Assembly: GCA_019459525.1 (NCBI GenBank)
Contig: JAIBEY010000078.1
Span: forward strand, 1 to 61,458
Length of the DNA: 61,458 nt
Reading direction: 5' to 3'
DNA from: Prolixibacteraceae bacterium
GTDB taxonomy: Bacteria; Bacteroidota; Bacteroidia; Bacteroidales; Prolixibacteraceae
The notes below the pieces were generated by a model, which searched no databases, was not told the DNA's origin, and saw only the letters and a list, made by a program, of their open reading frames with translations. Below, piece after piece: positions 1-9,250 of the stretch (position 1 is its first letter; every line of letters starts with the position of its first letter). The translations under genes and the position numbers were made by a program.

Positions 1-2
1 CC

Positions 3-263
3 TTTTTCGTCTTTTTTTTGGCTTTTTTGGGTATTGGGCTAATTACCAACCGGTATTGGACCGAAAAAACCATCCGGAAAATGGAAATGGTGAGAGACTC
101 GCTGAAAGAATATAAGGCAGAATCGGTTATTCACGAAACCGAACTCATGTATATCAATCGTCCATCGGAAGTGGCTAAAAGGGTGATTGAACGCAAAATA
201 GAATTGATTGAGCCGATTGAACCGGCAAAAAGGATTAAAGTAAAAAAACTGGAGACTAAATAA
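3..263 (+). CDS. ftsL: FtsL-like cell division protein, 5' end missing
   Basis: The reading frame is open from the first bases of the window, so the true start lies upstream and only the C-terminal part is visible. It begins with a hydrophobic stretch of Phe, Leu, Ile and Gly, the end of a single membrane segment. A charged helix likely to form a coiled coil follows (about residues 20-60 of the visible part), containing the run LMYINRPSEVAKRV that is typical of Bacteroidota FtsL. FtsL is a bitopic division protein that works with FtsQ and the FtsW-FtsI synthase pair at the septum. The stop codon shares one base with the ftsI start (taATG), so the two are translationally coupled. The assignment rests on position before ftsI and the single membrane segment plus coiled coil. 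Confidence 0.8.
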   Translation, partial: FFVFFLAFLGIGLITNRYWTEKTIRKMEMVRDSLKEYKAESVIHETELMYINRPSEVAKRVIERKIELIEPIEPAKRIKVKKLETK

Positions 264-2692
264 TGGAAATCAGGAGAGCTATAACTTTACGATTCGGCTT
301 CGTGTATTTTGCGATAGCCCTATTCGGACTTGTTATAATAAGCCGGATTCTCATTATTCAGAATACCGAAACGGAAAAGTGGAAACAGACGGCCAAAGAC
401 TTAAAAAGTAATACCGAGGAAATCTGGGCCAAACGCGGAAATATTTGTGCCGACGATGGAAGTATCCTCTCTACGTCGGTACCGTATTACGAATTGAGGT
501 TAGATTTACGGGCTCCCGGCATTAAAAAAGTATTCGAAAAAGAATCGGAAGCTTTCATTCAGGAAATGTCGGCCTTCTTTGGCTTTTCCGAAACCGACTT
601 CCGGATAAAGCTTAAAGATGCCTATGCCAAACAGAAAAGCTGGTTCTTGTTAAATCCCAGGCAAATCGACCACAATAAGTTTCAGGAATTTAAGCAACTG
701 AAATACATTACCCGCAATCATTTCGGGTCCGGATTAATTGTAGTTACCGAAAACAAAAGGATACTGCCTCATGGCGATTTGGCCAGCCGTACCATTGGGG
801 TGCTCAACAAAGGAGTTTATGGTGGAGTACATGGCAATGTGGGTTACACTGGCGTTGAGGGCCTGTGCGAAAATTATCTGGCCGGATTAAACGGGATGGC
901 TTTAAAACGTAACCTCTCCGGAAGCTGGATCAACACGCCGCTGATAGAGCCTAAGGAAGGAAAAGATGTAATTACAACCATCAATGTTAACCTTCAGGAT
1001 TACGCCCAGACCGCGCTGGGGAAACAGATGGAAATCAGTCAGGCCGAATGGGGAACTGCTATTGTGATGGAAGTGAAAACCGGAAACATTAAAGCTATAG
1101 CCAATATCGGCCGCAAAAAAGATGGCTCGTATGGTGAAACGTACAATTTTGCATTTGGTCATGCCGGATGCAGCGAGCCGGGTTCAACGTTTAAGCTCAT
1201 GTCGGTAATGGCTGCTATGGAAGAAGGTTACGGCGATACAGCCGCCTTGTTTGATACGGGGGCCGGGCTTTGGGAATACAAAGGCCAGAAGATGAAGGAT
1301 AGCGATTACGATCGCGGGGGGCACGGCCTCATAAGCGTAAATAAAATTTTCCAGTTGTCTTCGAATATTGGTATTGCCCGGTTGATCGTCAAACATTTTG
1401 AAGGTCGCGAAAGTCAGTTTATTGACCGGATTTATTCCTGGGGATTAAACAAACCACTCGGGCTGGGATTCAAAGGCGAAGCTGAACCCTACATTAAATA
1501 TCCGACCGACCAAACTTGGTGGGGACCATCGCTGGCCTGGATTGCTCACGGTTACGAAATAAAACTGGCTCCGATACAAACACTTACTTTTTACAATGCC
1601 GTTGCCAACAATGGTGTGATGGTAAAACCCAAATTTATTGAAGAAATAAGGGAAGACGGAATTCCGGTACGGAAGTTTAAAACGGAAGTTATCAATCCTT
1701 CTATTTGTTCCAAAGAAACATTGGATAAAGCACAGGCTTTGCTGACGGGAGTGGTTGAACAGGGAACCGGAAGGAATCTCCGGAATCCGTACTATACACT
1801 GGCCGGAAAAACCGGAACTGCTGTAATTGCCAACGAAGATAAAGGTTATACCACTGGCGGTGCAAAAAAATATCAGGCTTCTTTCTGTGGATATTTCCCT
1901 GCTAAAAATCCGCAGTTCAGCATTATTGTAGTTATTGTTGGCCCGAAAGGTAAATTCTACGGAGGATCGGTTGCCGGACCGGTTTTCAGGGGGATTGCCG
2001 ATAAAGTTTATGCGTCTTATCTGGAGCCGGCACCCGACTCAATACCTCCTTACAACGAAGTTCCGCTGGTGAAACCGGGTTTGAAAGAAGATGTGATGCA
2101 TTTCACCCAGAACCTTGGATTTAAAACCCAATCGCAAAATATGACGGCCGAACGCGTTGCCATTGCCTATGATACCATGACCGTTTATGTAAGCGGGGTA
2201 AACGATATTCCCGGATTACTTCCCGATGTGATTGGAATGGGTGCCGGCGATGCTGTTTACCTGCTCGAAAAATCAGGATATAAAACGAAAACCAATGGCT
2301 TTGGCCGGGTATTCCGTCAGTCGCCCAGGCCGGGTACGCCCTGTGTAAAAGGTGATTTGATTGCCCTGGAACTTGGTTTCGATGAGTTGGAAATGGTGAA
2401 AAGAGATAGCATTGCCAATGCCGATTCTATTCAGGGGCCAGTGCTGTCGGCAGTTCCCATTGAGCAAAAAGTCAAGGAGGAGAAGAAACCCACTACTCCT
2501 GTTGTAGTGAAAAAAAATACGCAGAGCCCTACAAAAGCAAAGTCGGGTAAAGCTGCCGCTGAAAAACCAAAACCTACCCAGGAGGCAATAAATAAATGGA
2601 AGGCAAAGGTAGCGGCACAGAAAGCATTGGAGAAAAAAAAGAAGTCAGCAACAAAGAAGAATACCACAAAACCTAAAAAAACACAGCAATGA
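263..2692 (+). CDS. ftsI: Septal peptidoglycan transpeptidase FtsI (PBP3) with PASTA domain
   Basis: Class B penicillin-binding protein that cross-links septal peptidoglycan. An N-terminal membrane segment lies at about residues 10-32, then the dimerisation region, then the transpeptidase. All three active-site motifs are present: S308-T-F-K311, S366-S-N368 and K516-T-G518. A PASTA domain (about 650-715, beginning near DIPGLLPDVIG) follows, and the last 90 residues are a Lys/Pro/Ala-rich tail that looks disordered. At 809 residues it is longer than proteobacterial FtsI, mainly from the PASTA domain and tail. ATG at 263 overlaps the ftsL stop by one base and the gene ends in an ATGA overlap with murE. 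It works with FtsW, four genes downstream. Confidence 0.95.
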   Translation: MEIRRAITLRFGFVYFAIALFGLVIISRILIIQNTETEKWKQTAKDLKSNTEEIWAKRGNICADDGSILSTSVPYYELRLDLRAPGIKKVFEKESEAFIQEMSAFFGFSETDFRIKLKDAYAKQKSWFLLNPRQIDHNKFQEFKQLKYITRNHFGSGLIVVTENKRILPHGDLASRTIGVLNKGVYGGVHGNVGYTGVEGLCENYLAGLNGMALKRNLSGSWINTPLIEPKEGKDVITTINVNLQDYAQTALGKQMEISQAEWGTAIVMEVKTGNIKAIANIGRKKDGSYGETYNFAFGHAGCSEPGSTFKLMSVMAAMEEGYGDTAALFDTGAGLWEYKGQKMKDSDYDRGGHGLISVNKIFQLSSNIGIARLIVKHFEGRESQFIDRIYSWGLNKPLGLGFKGEAEPYIKYPTDQTWWGPSLAWIAHGYEIKLAPIQTLTFYNAVANNGVMVKPKFIEEIREDGIPVRKFKTEVINPSICSKETLDKAQALLTGVVEQGTGRNLRNPYYTLAGKTGTAVIANEDKGYTTGGAKKYQASFCGYFPAKNPQFSIIVVIVGPKGKFYGGSVAGPVFRGIADKVYASYLEPAPDSIPPYNEVPLVKPGLKEDVMHFTQNLGFKTQSQNMTAERVAIAYDTMTVYVSGVNDIPGLLPDVIGMGAGDAVYLLEKSGYKTKTNGFGRVFRQSPRPGTPCVKGDLIALELGFDELEMVKRDSIANADSIQGPVLSAVPIEQKVKEEKKPTTPVVVKKNTQSPTKAKSGKAAAEKPKPTQEAINKWKAKVAAQKALEKKKKSATKKNTTKPKKTQQ

Positions 2693-4146
2693 GACCGTTA
2701 AATGACCTTTTAGTTGGTTTAGAATTACTGGAAACACGGGGAGATGTGTCTGTTCCGGTTCACGGCATTCAGTTCGACTCGCGCAACGTGGAGAAAGGCG
2801 ACCTTTTTGTTGCTGTTAAAGGATCGCATGTTGATGGGCATCAGTTTATAGCGAAGGCCATTGAAATGGGCGCTGTTGCCGTTGTTTGCGAAGATATTCC
2901 TGAGGATTTCCCTTCCGGAGTCGTCCTTGTACAAATCAACGGAACGCAGGCTGCATTTGGGAAAATGGCTGCATCATATTTTGGAAATCCGTCAGCCAAC
3001 CTGAAAGTGGTTGGTGTTACCGGAACCAATGGAAAGACCACTATAGCCAGCCTTCTATACAAAACATTTACCTTGCTGGGTTATAAGGTCGGACTAATTT
3101 CTACGATTAAATATTATGTAGGCGACGACGAATTTCACGCTACGCACACTACTCCCGATGCTTTGCAGATACAGGAGCTGATGGCCAAAATGGTCGGATC
3201 GGGTTGCGAATATTGCTTTATGGAAGTGAGTTCGCATGCCATTGATCAGGATCGGATCAGTGGAATTGTGTTTGACGGTGGAATCTTTACCAACTTGACT
3301 CACGATCACCTCGATTACCACAAAACTTTTGCAGAGTACCTGAAAGCTAAAAAGAAATTTTTCGATCAGTTGCCCGAAACAGCTTTTGCGTTGACGAATG
3401 CCGATGATAAAAATGGTATGGTCATGCTTCAGAATACGCGTGCCACTAAGCAAACCTATTCGCTGCGATCGCTGGCCAACTTTCATTGCAAAGTGCTCGA
3501 AAAACATTTCGATGGAATGCTTTTGAGTATCGATGGACAGGAAGTATGGACGCATTTTACCGGTGTTTTTAACGCCAGTAATTTGATGGCTGTATTGGGG
3601 GCAACACAGTTGTTGGGTGTTGAACAGGATGATATCCTTAGAATATTGAGCGAATTACGCCCGGTTTCGGGCCGGTTCGAGATTATTCGTTCCCCGGAAG
3701 GAAAATATGCTGTGGTTGACTACGCGCATACACCCGATGCCATACAGAATGTGCTTTCAGGAATTACTGAAATACGCACCGGGAACGAACAGGTGATTAC
3801 AGTAGTTGGCGCCGGGGGCGACCGCGACAAAACCAAACGCCCTGAAATGGCGAGGGAAGCGGCCAAACAGAGCGACAAAGTTATCCTGACTTCAGATAAT
3901 CCGCGTTCGGAAGAACCGGAACAAATTCTGGCCGATATGGAGGTCGGGATTGAAGTGCACCAGAAACAGAAAGTGCTGTCGATTGTAAATCGTCGCGAAG
4001 CGATTAAAACGGCCTGCATGTTGGCTAAGCCAGGCGATATTATTCTGGTGGCTGGCAAAGGTCACGAGGACTATCAGGAAATTAAAGGTGTGAAATATCA
4101 CTTTGACGATAAAGAAGTTATCAACGAAATATTCGGTAACAATTAA
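2689..4146 (+). CDS. murE: UDP-MurNAc-L-Ala-D-Glu:meso-diaminopimelate ligase MurE
   Basis: Mur ligase that adds the third residue of the stem peptide in the cytoplasm using ATP. The P-loop GTNGKT (K116-T117) and the central motif THDHLDYH are present. The specificity motif D403-N-P-R406 is the one known to select meso-diaminopimelate rather than lysine, so the wall is predicted to be of DAP type. Length (485) fits the family. The start overlaps the ftsI stop in an ATGA arrangement. No murF is visible in this cluster, which is common in Bacteroidota. Confidence 0.97.
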   Translation: MRPLNDLLVGLELLETRGDVSVPVHGIQFDSRNVEKGDLFVAVKGSHVDGHQFIAKAIEMGAVAVVCEDIPEDFPSGVVLVQINGTQAAFGKMAASYFGNPSANLKVVGVTGTNGKTTIASLLYKTFTLLGYKVGLISTIKYYVGDDEFHATHTTPDALQIQELMAKMVGSGCEYCFMEVSSHAIDQDRISGIVFDGGIFTNLTHDHLDYHKTFAEYLKAKKKFFDQLPETAFALTNADDKNGMVMLQNTRATKQTYSLRSLANFHCKVLEKHFDGMLLSIDGQEVWTHFTGVFNASNLMAVLGATQLLGVEQDDILRILSELRPVSGRFEIIRSPEGKYAVVDYAHTPDAIQNVLSGITEIRTGNEQVITVVGAGGDRDKTKRPEMAREAAKQSDKVILTSDNPRSEEPEQILADMEVGIEVHQKQKVLSIVNRREAIKTACMLAKPGDIILVAGKGHEDYQEIKGVKYHFDDKEVINEIFGNN

Positions 4147-4157
4147 ACTATCAGCAT

Positions 4158-5408
4158 ATGTTGTATCATTTATATCAGCTTTTGAAAGATTGGGACATTC
4201 CCGGATTGGGCATGTTTCAGTACATCTCGTTCCGTTCGGGTGCGGCAATTATTATTTCGTTGCTGATTACTGTCGGGTTTGGGAAAAGTCTGATAGGTTT
4301 TTTACGCCGGAAACAAATTGGCGAAGATGTTCGCGATCTGGGGCTTGAAGGTCAGTTACAAAAAAAAGGAACTCCAACTATGGGAGGCCTCATTATTCTG
4401 GCTTCCATTATCATACCAACGCTTTTGTTCGCCAGGCTTGATAATATCTATATCCTGCTGATGCTTATTACCACCGTTTGGTTGGGATTGATTGGCTTCC
4501 TGGACGATTACATTAAAGTTTTCCTGAAGGACAAAAAAGGGCTGGCCGGTAAATTCAAAATTCTGGGCCAGGTTTCGTTGGGGGTTATTGTTGCCGGAAC
4601 ACTTTATCTGTCGGATGATGTGCTTGTTCGCGAACGGTCTTTTAGTGATGACGGAATGATTTTGAAGGAAATGGTGGTTGACAGCATTACTGGTCAAAAA
4701 GAATTGCAGCCGATAACCAACGATGTGAAATCGACAAAAACCACACTCCCGTTTATCAAGAACCACGAATTGGATTATGGCTATTTCGTTTCATTTATGG
4801 GCGAAAGTGCAAAAACATGGCGCTGGTTGGTTTATGCGCTGGCCATTATCCTGATCATTACAGCGGTGTCAAACGCCGCAAACCTGACCGACGGGATTGA
4901 CGGGCTGGCTACCGGAACTTCGGCCATTAGCGGTGCAACTTTGGGGATTCTGGCTTATGTAAGTGGTAACGTTATTTATGCCGAGTACCTTAACATCATG
5001 TATATACCCAACCTGGGCGAGCTTACTGTTTTTATTGCGGCATTTATTGGTGCAACAGTTGGGTTTTTATGGTACAACTCCTATCCGGCCCAGGTTTTTA
5101 TGGGCGATACCGGAAGTTTGGCGCTGGGTGGTATTTTGGCTGTTTTTGCCATCATCATCCGAAAAGAAATCCTGATCCCGATTTTGTGCGGAATCTTTGT
5201 TGTCGAAAATCTTTCGGTAGTTATCCAAGTCAGTTATTTCAAATACACCAAAAAGAAATACGGGGAAGGGCGTCGGATTTTCCTGATGAGCCCGATTCAC
5301 CATCATTTTCAGAAACAGGGAATTCCGGAAGCAAAAATTGTTACCCGCTTCTGGATTGTCGGGATCATACTGGCGGTATTAACTATTGTAACCTTGAAAA
5401 TGCGTTAA
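4158..5408 (+). CDS. mraY: Phospho-MurNAc-pentapeptide transferase MraY
   Basis: Polytopic membrane enzyme that moves phospho-MurNAc-pentapeptide from UDP to undecaprenyl phosphate, making lipid I. Visible family motifs are FLDDYIKV with D116-D117, [12 protein letters not shown] with N242 and D245, [11 protein letters not shown], and the triple histidine H381-H383. At 416 residues it is longer than the E. coli enzyme. The extra length includes an extra-membrane insert of about 60 residues around residues 155-215, which I recall as usual for Bacteroidota MraY. The gene lies 11 bp after murE and 4 bp before murD. Confidence 0.97.
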   Translation: MLYHLYQLLKDWDIPGLGMFQYISFRSGAAIIISLLITVGFGKSLIGFLRRKQIGEDVRDLGLEGQLQKKGTPTMGGLIILASIIIPTLLFARLDNIYILLMLITTVWLGLIGFLDDYIKVFLKDKKGLAGKFKILGQVSLGVIVAGTLYLSDDVLVRERSFSDDGMILKEMVVDSITGQKELQPITNDVKSTKTTLPFIKNHELDYGYFVSFMGESAKTWRWLVYALAIILIITAVSNAANLTDGIDGLATGTSAISGATLGILAYVSGNVIYAEYLNIMYIPNLGELTVFIAAFIGATVGFLWYNSYPAQVFMGDTGSLALGGILAVFAIIIRKEILIPILCGIFVVENLSVVIQVSYFKYTKKKYGEGRRIFLMSPIHHHFQKQGIPEAKIVTRFWIVGIILAVLTIVTLKMR

Positions 5409-5412
5409 CAGG

Positions 5413-6750
5413 ATGAGTAAACGTGCAGTCATATTAGGAGCAGCCGAGAGTGGAGTTGGAGCTGCCATTTTGGCCCGAAAGCAAGGTTTTGACGTGTTTG
5501 TGTCAGACTTTGGAACCATTAAGGAAAAGTATAAAAATGAACTGACCGAACGTGGGTTCGAATTTGAAGAAGGCTTTCATACCGAAGAAAAGATTTTAAA
5601 TGCTGACGTGGTGGTGAAAAGCCCGGGCATTCCGGACAAAGCGCCACTCATTGTCAAATTGAAAGAAAAAGGTATTCCGGTGATTTCTGAAATCGAGTTT
5701 GCCGGAAGATATACTTCAGCAAAAAAGGTGTGCATAACCGGAAGTAACGGTAAAACCACTACGACTTTGCTGACCTATCACATGTTTCAGAAAGCCGGAT
5801 TACATGTGGGTTTAGCCGGAAATGTCGGGAAAAGTATGGCCTGGCAGGTTGCCGAAAACGATTTTGACTATTACGTGATTGAACTGAGTAGCTTTCAGTT
5901 GGATGGAATGTATGAATTCAGGGCCGACATCGCCATTTTGCTGAACATTACTCCTGATCATCTCGACCGGTATGAGTACAAAATGCGGAATTACATCGAT
6001 TCCAAATTCAGGATAACGCAAAACCAAACGGCTGAGGATATTTTCATTTACTGTACCGATGATCCGGTATTGAACCATGAAATGACTAAACGAAAACTGG
6101 CAGCCAGGTGTGTCCCTTTCGGGTTGGGCGTGCCACCGGTTGAAGGTGCCGGAATTATTGATAATAAACTGATTATTAACTGGGAACAAAATATTTTTAC
6201 TATGTCAATTTTAGATATTGCATTACAGGGAAATCACAATACCTACAACTCTATGGCCGCAGGTATTTCAGGAATGGCAGTCAATATCAGGAACGAAAAA
6301 ATTCGTGAGAGCATGGCCGATTTTAAAGGTGTTGAACACCGGCTCGAACGTTTTTTGAAAGTTCATGGTATCGAGTTTATTAACGATTCAAAAGCGACGA
6401 ACATCAATTCAACCTGGTATGCGCTGGAAAGTATGACTCAGCCAACGGTTTGGGTTGTTGGCGGAATTGACAAAGGAAACGATTATTCGGAGTTGTACGA
6501 TTTGGTAAAAACAAAGGTAAAAGCCATTGTTTGTTTGGGTAAAGACAATTCTAAAATTCTGGAAGCGTTTAAGAATCTGGGGATTGATATGGTTGAGACA
6601 CAATCGATGGAAGATGCCGTACGTTCGGCCTATTATTTGGCAAAAAATGGCGATACCGTATTGCTTTCGCCGGCCTGTGCCAGCTTCGATTTGTTCGAAA
6701 ATTACGAAGACCGTGGCCGTCAGTTTAAGCATGAAGTAAGACAATTGTAA
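5413..6750 (+). CDS. murD: UDP-MurNAc-L-alanine:D-glutamate ligase MurD
   Basis: Mur ligase that adds D-glutamate to UDP-MurNAc-L-Ala in the cytoplasm. An N-terminal Rossmann-like domain starts with AVILGAAESGVGAA, then the P-loop ITGSNGKTT (K114-T115), the central-domain motif NITPDHLDRY, and the C-terminal region with FINDSKATN. Length 445 is normal. It sits 4 bp after mraY and 1 bp before ftsW in the same presumed transcript. Confidence 0.96.
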   Translation: MSKRAVILGAAESGVGAAILARKQGFDVFVSDFGTIKEKYKNELTERGFEFEEGFHTEEKILNADVVVKSPGIPDKAPLIVKLKEKGIPVISEIEFAGRYTSAKKVCITGSNGKTTTTLLTYHMFQKAGLHVGLAGNVGKSMAWQVAENDFDYYVIELSSFQLDGMYEFRADIAILLNITPDHLDRYEYKMRNYIDSKFRITQNQTAEDIFIYCTDDPVLNHEMTKRKLAARCVPFGLGVPPVEGAGIIDNKLIINWEQNIFTMSILDIALQGNHNTYNSMAAGISGMAVNIRNEKIRESMADFKGVEHRLERFLKVHGIEFINDSKATNINSTWYALESMTQPTVWVVGGIDKGNDYSELYDLVKTKVKAIVCLGKDNSKILEAFKNLGIDMVETQSMEDAVRSAYYLAKNGDTVLLSPACASFDLFENYEDRGRQFKHEVRQL

Positions 6751-6751
6751 A

Positions 6752-7957
6752 ATGGCAGGAAGACTGGCTAAAATATTTAAAGGAGACCGGACGCTTTGGG
6801 TGCTGCTCGTATTTTTATCACTGATTTCATTGGTAATTGTTTATAGCGCAACCGGCAAACTCGCTTACCGCGAGGCCGATGGCAATACCATGTACTACCT
6901 GGTTCGTCAGATCGTTTTTATTCTGGTTGGCTTCGGGATAATGCTTCTCCTGGTAAATATTGTTCCGGTTGTGGTTTATTTTAAATCGGCTCCTTTTTTC
7001 GTGATTATCACCATCCTGGCTATTATAATGGCCATTATTCAGTATAAATTAACGGGCAATGTCGATAAAGAAACATCGCGCTCGTTAACCTTGCCATTCA
7101 TTAGTTTTCAGCCTGCCGAGCTGGCAAAAATTTCCCTGGTAATGTATGCTTCGCGGCTGCTCTCCAAAGCACAGCGGACGGAAGAGGAACTTAAGGTTGC
7201 ATTTTACTGGATTACCGGAGTTTCCGGAATGGTTTGTTTCCTGATTTTTATGAGTAATTTCTCAACGGCAGCACTTATCTTCTTTACAATCATGGTTTTG
7301 ATGCTTATTGCCCGTGTAGCTTTTAAATACATTCTGTCTTTGGTCGGAATTGGAGCCTTAATGGTTCTGCTAATCTATTTTACAGCCGATTTTTTTCCCG
7401 ACAGTGTAGGTCGTGTGCATACGGTAAAAGCACGTATCGACGACTTTGTGCGGGGTGATAACGATGCAACCAAAGGAACCACACAGGCTGACTATGCCCG
7501 TTTGGCCATTTTCGAAGGTGGAATGTTGGGTAAAGGCCCCGGAAACAGTGAAGTGAGTAATTACATGGAAGCCGGTTATAACGACTTTATTTATGCCATT
7601 TATATCGAAGAATATGGTTTCATAGGTGGGGCGTTTCTGGCTCTGCTTTATCTTATTTTGCTGTTCAGGGGGGTAACTATCGTTCGTCGCTGCGACCGTA
7701 CTTTTCCTGCTTTCCTGGTAACCGGATTGGTACTCCTGATGATATTTCAGGCATTTATTAATATGGCTGTTTCGGTTGGTGCTGTTCCGGTAACGGGTCA
7801 ACCTTTGCCTTGGGTAAGTATGGGAGGTTCGTCCATGCTGTTTACAGCGGTGTCCTTCGGAATCATATTGGCAGTAAGCGCGCACAATCAAAAAAATAAA
7901 GATACTACCGACCAGTTGGTAGTAGCCGATATACCAAACGAAGATCAGGCTTTATGA
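6752..7957 (+). CDS. ftsW: Septal peptidoglycan glycosyltransferase FtsW (SEDS family)
   Basis: SEDS polymerase that builds septal glycan from lipid II together with FtsI. The protein has about ten predicted membrane segments and an extra-membrane loop (about residues 215-260). It carries the conserved C-terminal motif PVTGQPLPWVSMGGSSM. Its place between murD and murG in a dcw cluster separates it from the paralog RodA. The stop overlaps the murG start by 4 bp (ATGA). Confidence 0.95.
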   Translation: MAGRLAKIFKGDRTLWVLLVFLSLISLVIVYSATGKLAYREADGNTMYYLVRQIVFILVGFGIMLLLVNIVPVVVYFKSAPFFVIITILAIIMAIIQYKLTGNVDKETSRSLTLPFISFQPAELAKISLVMYASRLLSKAQRTEEELKVAFYWITGVSGMVCFLIFMSNFSTAALIFFTIMVLMLIARVAFKYILSLVGIGALMVLLIYFTADFFPDSVGRVHTVKARIDDFVRGDNDATKGTTQADYARLAIFEGGMLGKGPGNSEVSNYMEAGYNDFIYAIYIEEYGFIGGAFLALLYLILLFRGVTIVRRCDRTFPAFLVTGLVLLMIFQAFINMAVSVGAVPVTGQPLPWVSMGGSSMLFTAVSFGIILAVSAHNQKNKDTTDQLVVADIPNEDQAL

Positions 7958-9063
7958 GAAAGTTAAAAGTCATAGTAAGCGGAGGGGGAACCGGAGGACA
8001 TATCTTCCCGGCTGTTTCCATTGCCAACGAACTGAAGGAGCGTTTCCCTGAAACCGACATTCTTTTTGTTGGTGCGCTTGGCAAAATGGAAATGGAACGC
8101 GTTCCCGCGGCTGGTTATCGCATTATCGGGTTACCGGTAATGGGTTTTCCACGCAAGCCTTCGTTTAAAATGCTTACTTTTTTCCTGAAGTTGTTTAAGA
8201 GTATGCGTATGGCTAACCGGGTCATTGCCGATTTTAAGCCCGACGTGGCCATTGGGGTGGGTGGATTTGCAAGCGGGCCGGTTCTAAAGGCTGCCGTTCG
8301 CAATGGAGTTCCGGCGGTGCTTCAGGAGCAGAATTCCTACGCCGGTGTAACCAATAAATTATTGGCTGCCAGGGTGAATAAAATTTGTGTAGCCTACCCT
8401 CATATGGAACGTTATTTCCCGGCCGAAAAGATTGTATTGACCGGAAATCCAATCCGTAGAAATCTGATTGAGGTCGTGGTGAATAAATCTGAGGCATTGG
8501 CGTATTTTAAGCTTGATGCTGAAAAACCGGTAGTGTTAATTGTTGGCGGTAGTTTGGGCGCACGTACCCTGAACGAAAGTGTGATGGCTAATATCGAATT
8601 AATCAGGAAAACTGAAGCACAGATTATTTGGCAAACAGGCAGTTATTATTACAAGGAAATGCTGGAACGGCTGGGAAATGAAACTCCGGCAAATTTGCAC
8701 CCGATGGAATTTGTGTCGCGCATGGATTTGGCTTATGCCGTGGCCGATGTGGTTATTTCAAGGGCAGGCGCAGGCACCATTTCTGAACTTTGCCTGTTGG
8801 GTAAACCATCGGTTTTAATACCATCGCCCAATGTGGCCGAAGATCACCAGACCAAAAATGCGATGGCACTGGTTGAAAATGAGGCCGCTTTGTTAATAAA
8901 AGATGCCGATTCGAAAGAACAATTAATGAAAGAAACCTTTAGCTTGCTGAATGATAAATCGCGGTTAAAAAGCCTTTCAGAAAATATACGCAAGCTGGGG
9001 CGACCTCATGCTGCAAAAGATATTGTGGATGTGATTTTGGCAGTGGTTGAAAGTCAGAAGTAA
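7954..9063 (+). CDS. murG: Lipid II synthase MurG (UDP-GlcNAc:lipid I GlcNAc transferase)
   Basis: GT-B fold, membrane-associated enzyme that adds GlcNAc to lipid I. The N-terminal glycine-rich loop SGGGTGGHIFPA (about residues 9-20) and the C-terminal donor-site region around ISRAGAGTISEL are both present. The 369-residue length is standard. It overlaps ftsW by 4 bp. The spacer to murC after it is the only long gap in the cluster and contains a palindromic repeat. Confidence 0.96.
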   Translation: MRKLKVIVSGGGTGGHIFPAVSIANELKERFPETDILFVGALGKMEMERVPAAGYRIIGLPVMGFPRKPSFKMLTFFLKLFKSMRMANRVIADFKPDVAIGVGGFASGPVLKAAVRNGVPAVLQEQNSYAGVTNKLLAARVNKICVAYPHMERYFPAEKIVLTGNPIRRNLIEVVVNKSEALAYFKLDAEKPVVLIVGGSLGARTLNESVMANIELIRKTEAQIIWQTGSYYYKEMLERLGNETPANLHPMEFVSRMDLAYAVADVVISRAGAGTISELCLLGKPSVLIPSPNVAEDHQTKNAMALVENEAALLIKDADSKEQLMKETFSLLNDKSRLKSLSENIRKLGRPHAAKDIVDVILAVVESQK

Positions 9064-9092
9064 AAGGTTAATTAAACAAGATATATGCCTAA

Positions 9093-9209
9093 GCTCCGGA
9101 GGAGCAAAATTTGGGTAGCCCCGGGTTTCAACCCGGGGGGATGATAAACCGAAGGTAATCCGTCCGCTGGATAAAGATGAAAAGAGTGAATGTGTTTTTT
9201 CGGACGGAA
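9093..9209 (+). repeat. Palindromic repeat element between murG and murC
   Basis: Three nested inverted repeats sit in this spacer. GCTCCGGAGGAGC (9093-9105) can form a small hairpin. CCCCGGGTT-TC-AACCCGGGG (9119-9138) has a 9-bp GC-rich stem. TCCGTCCG (9159-9166) pairs with CGGACGGA (9202-9209). Hairpins built on CCGGAGG and CCCGGGTT-AACCCGGG cores recur in Bacteroidota intergenic regions in my recollection and resemble REP-type repeats. No second copy is in this window. There is no run of T after the strong stem, so it is not an obvious terminator. Confidence 0.6.
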
Positions 9210-9250
9210 TGGCATTCACCATCAAAAATGAAACGATTGAAATAAATAGA

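Noticed and set aside
3094-3555. A 153-codon - strand frame inside murE
   Set aside because: Antisense shadow of a gene with intact catalytic motifs; composition gives no sign of real coding.
7370-7891. A 173-codon - strand frame inside ftsW
   Set aside because: It lies wholly within a clear SEDS gene, has no recognisable domain and no promoter on its strand.
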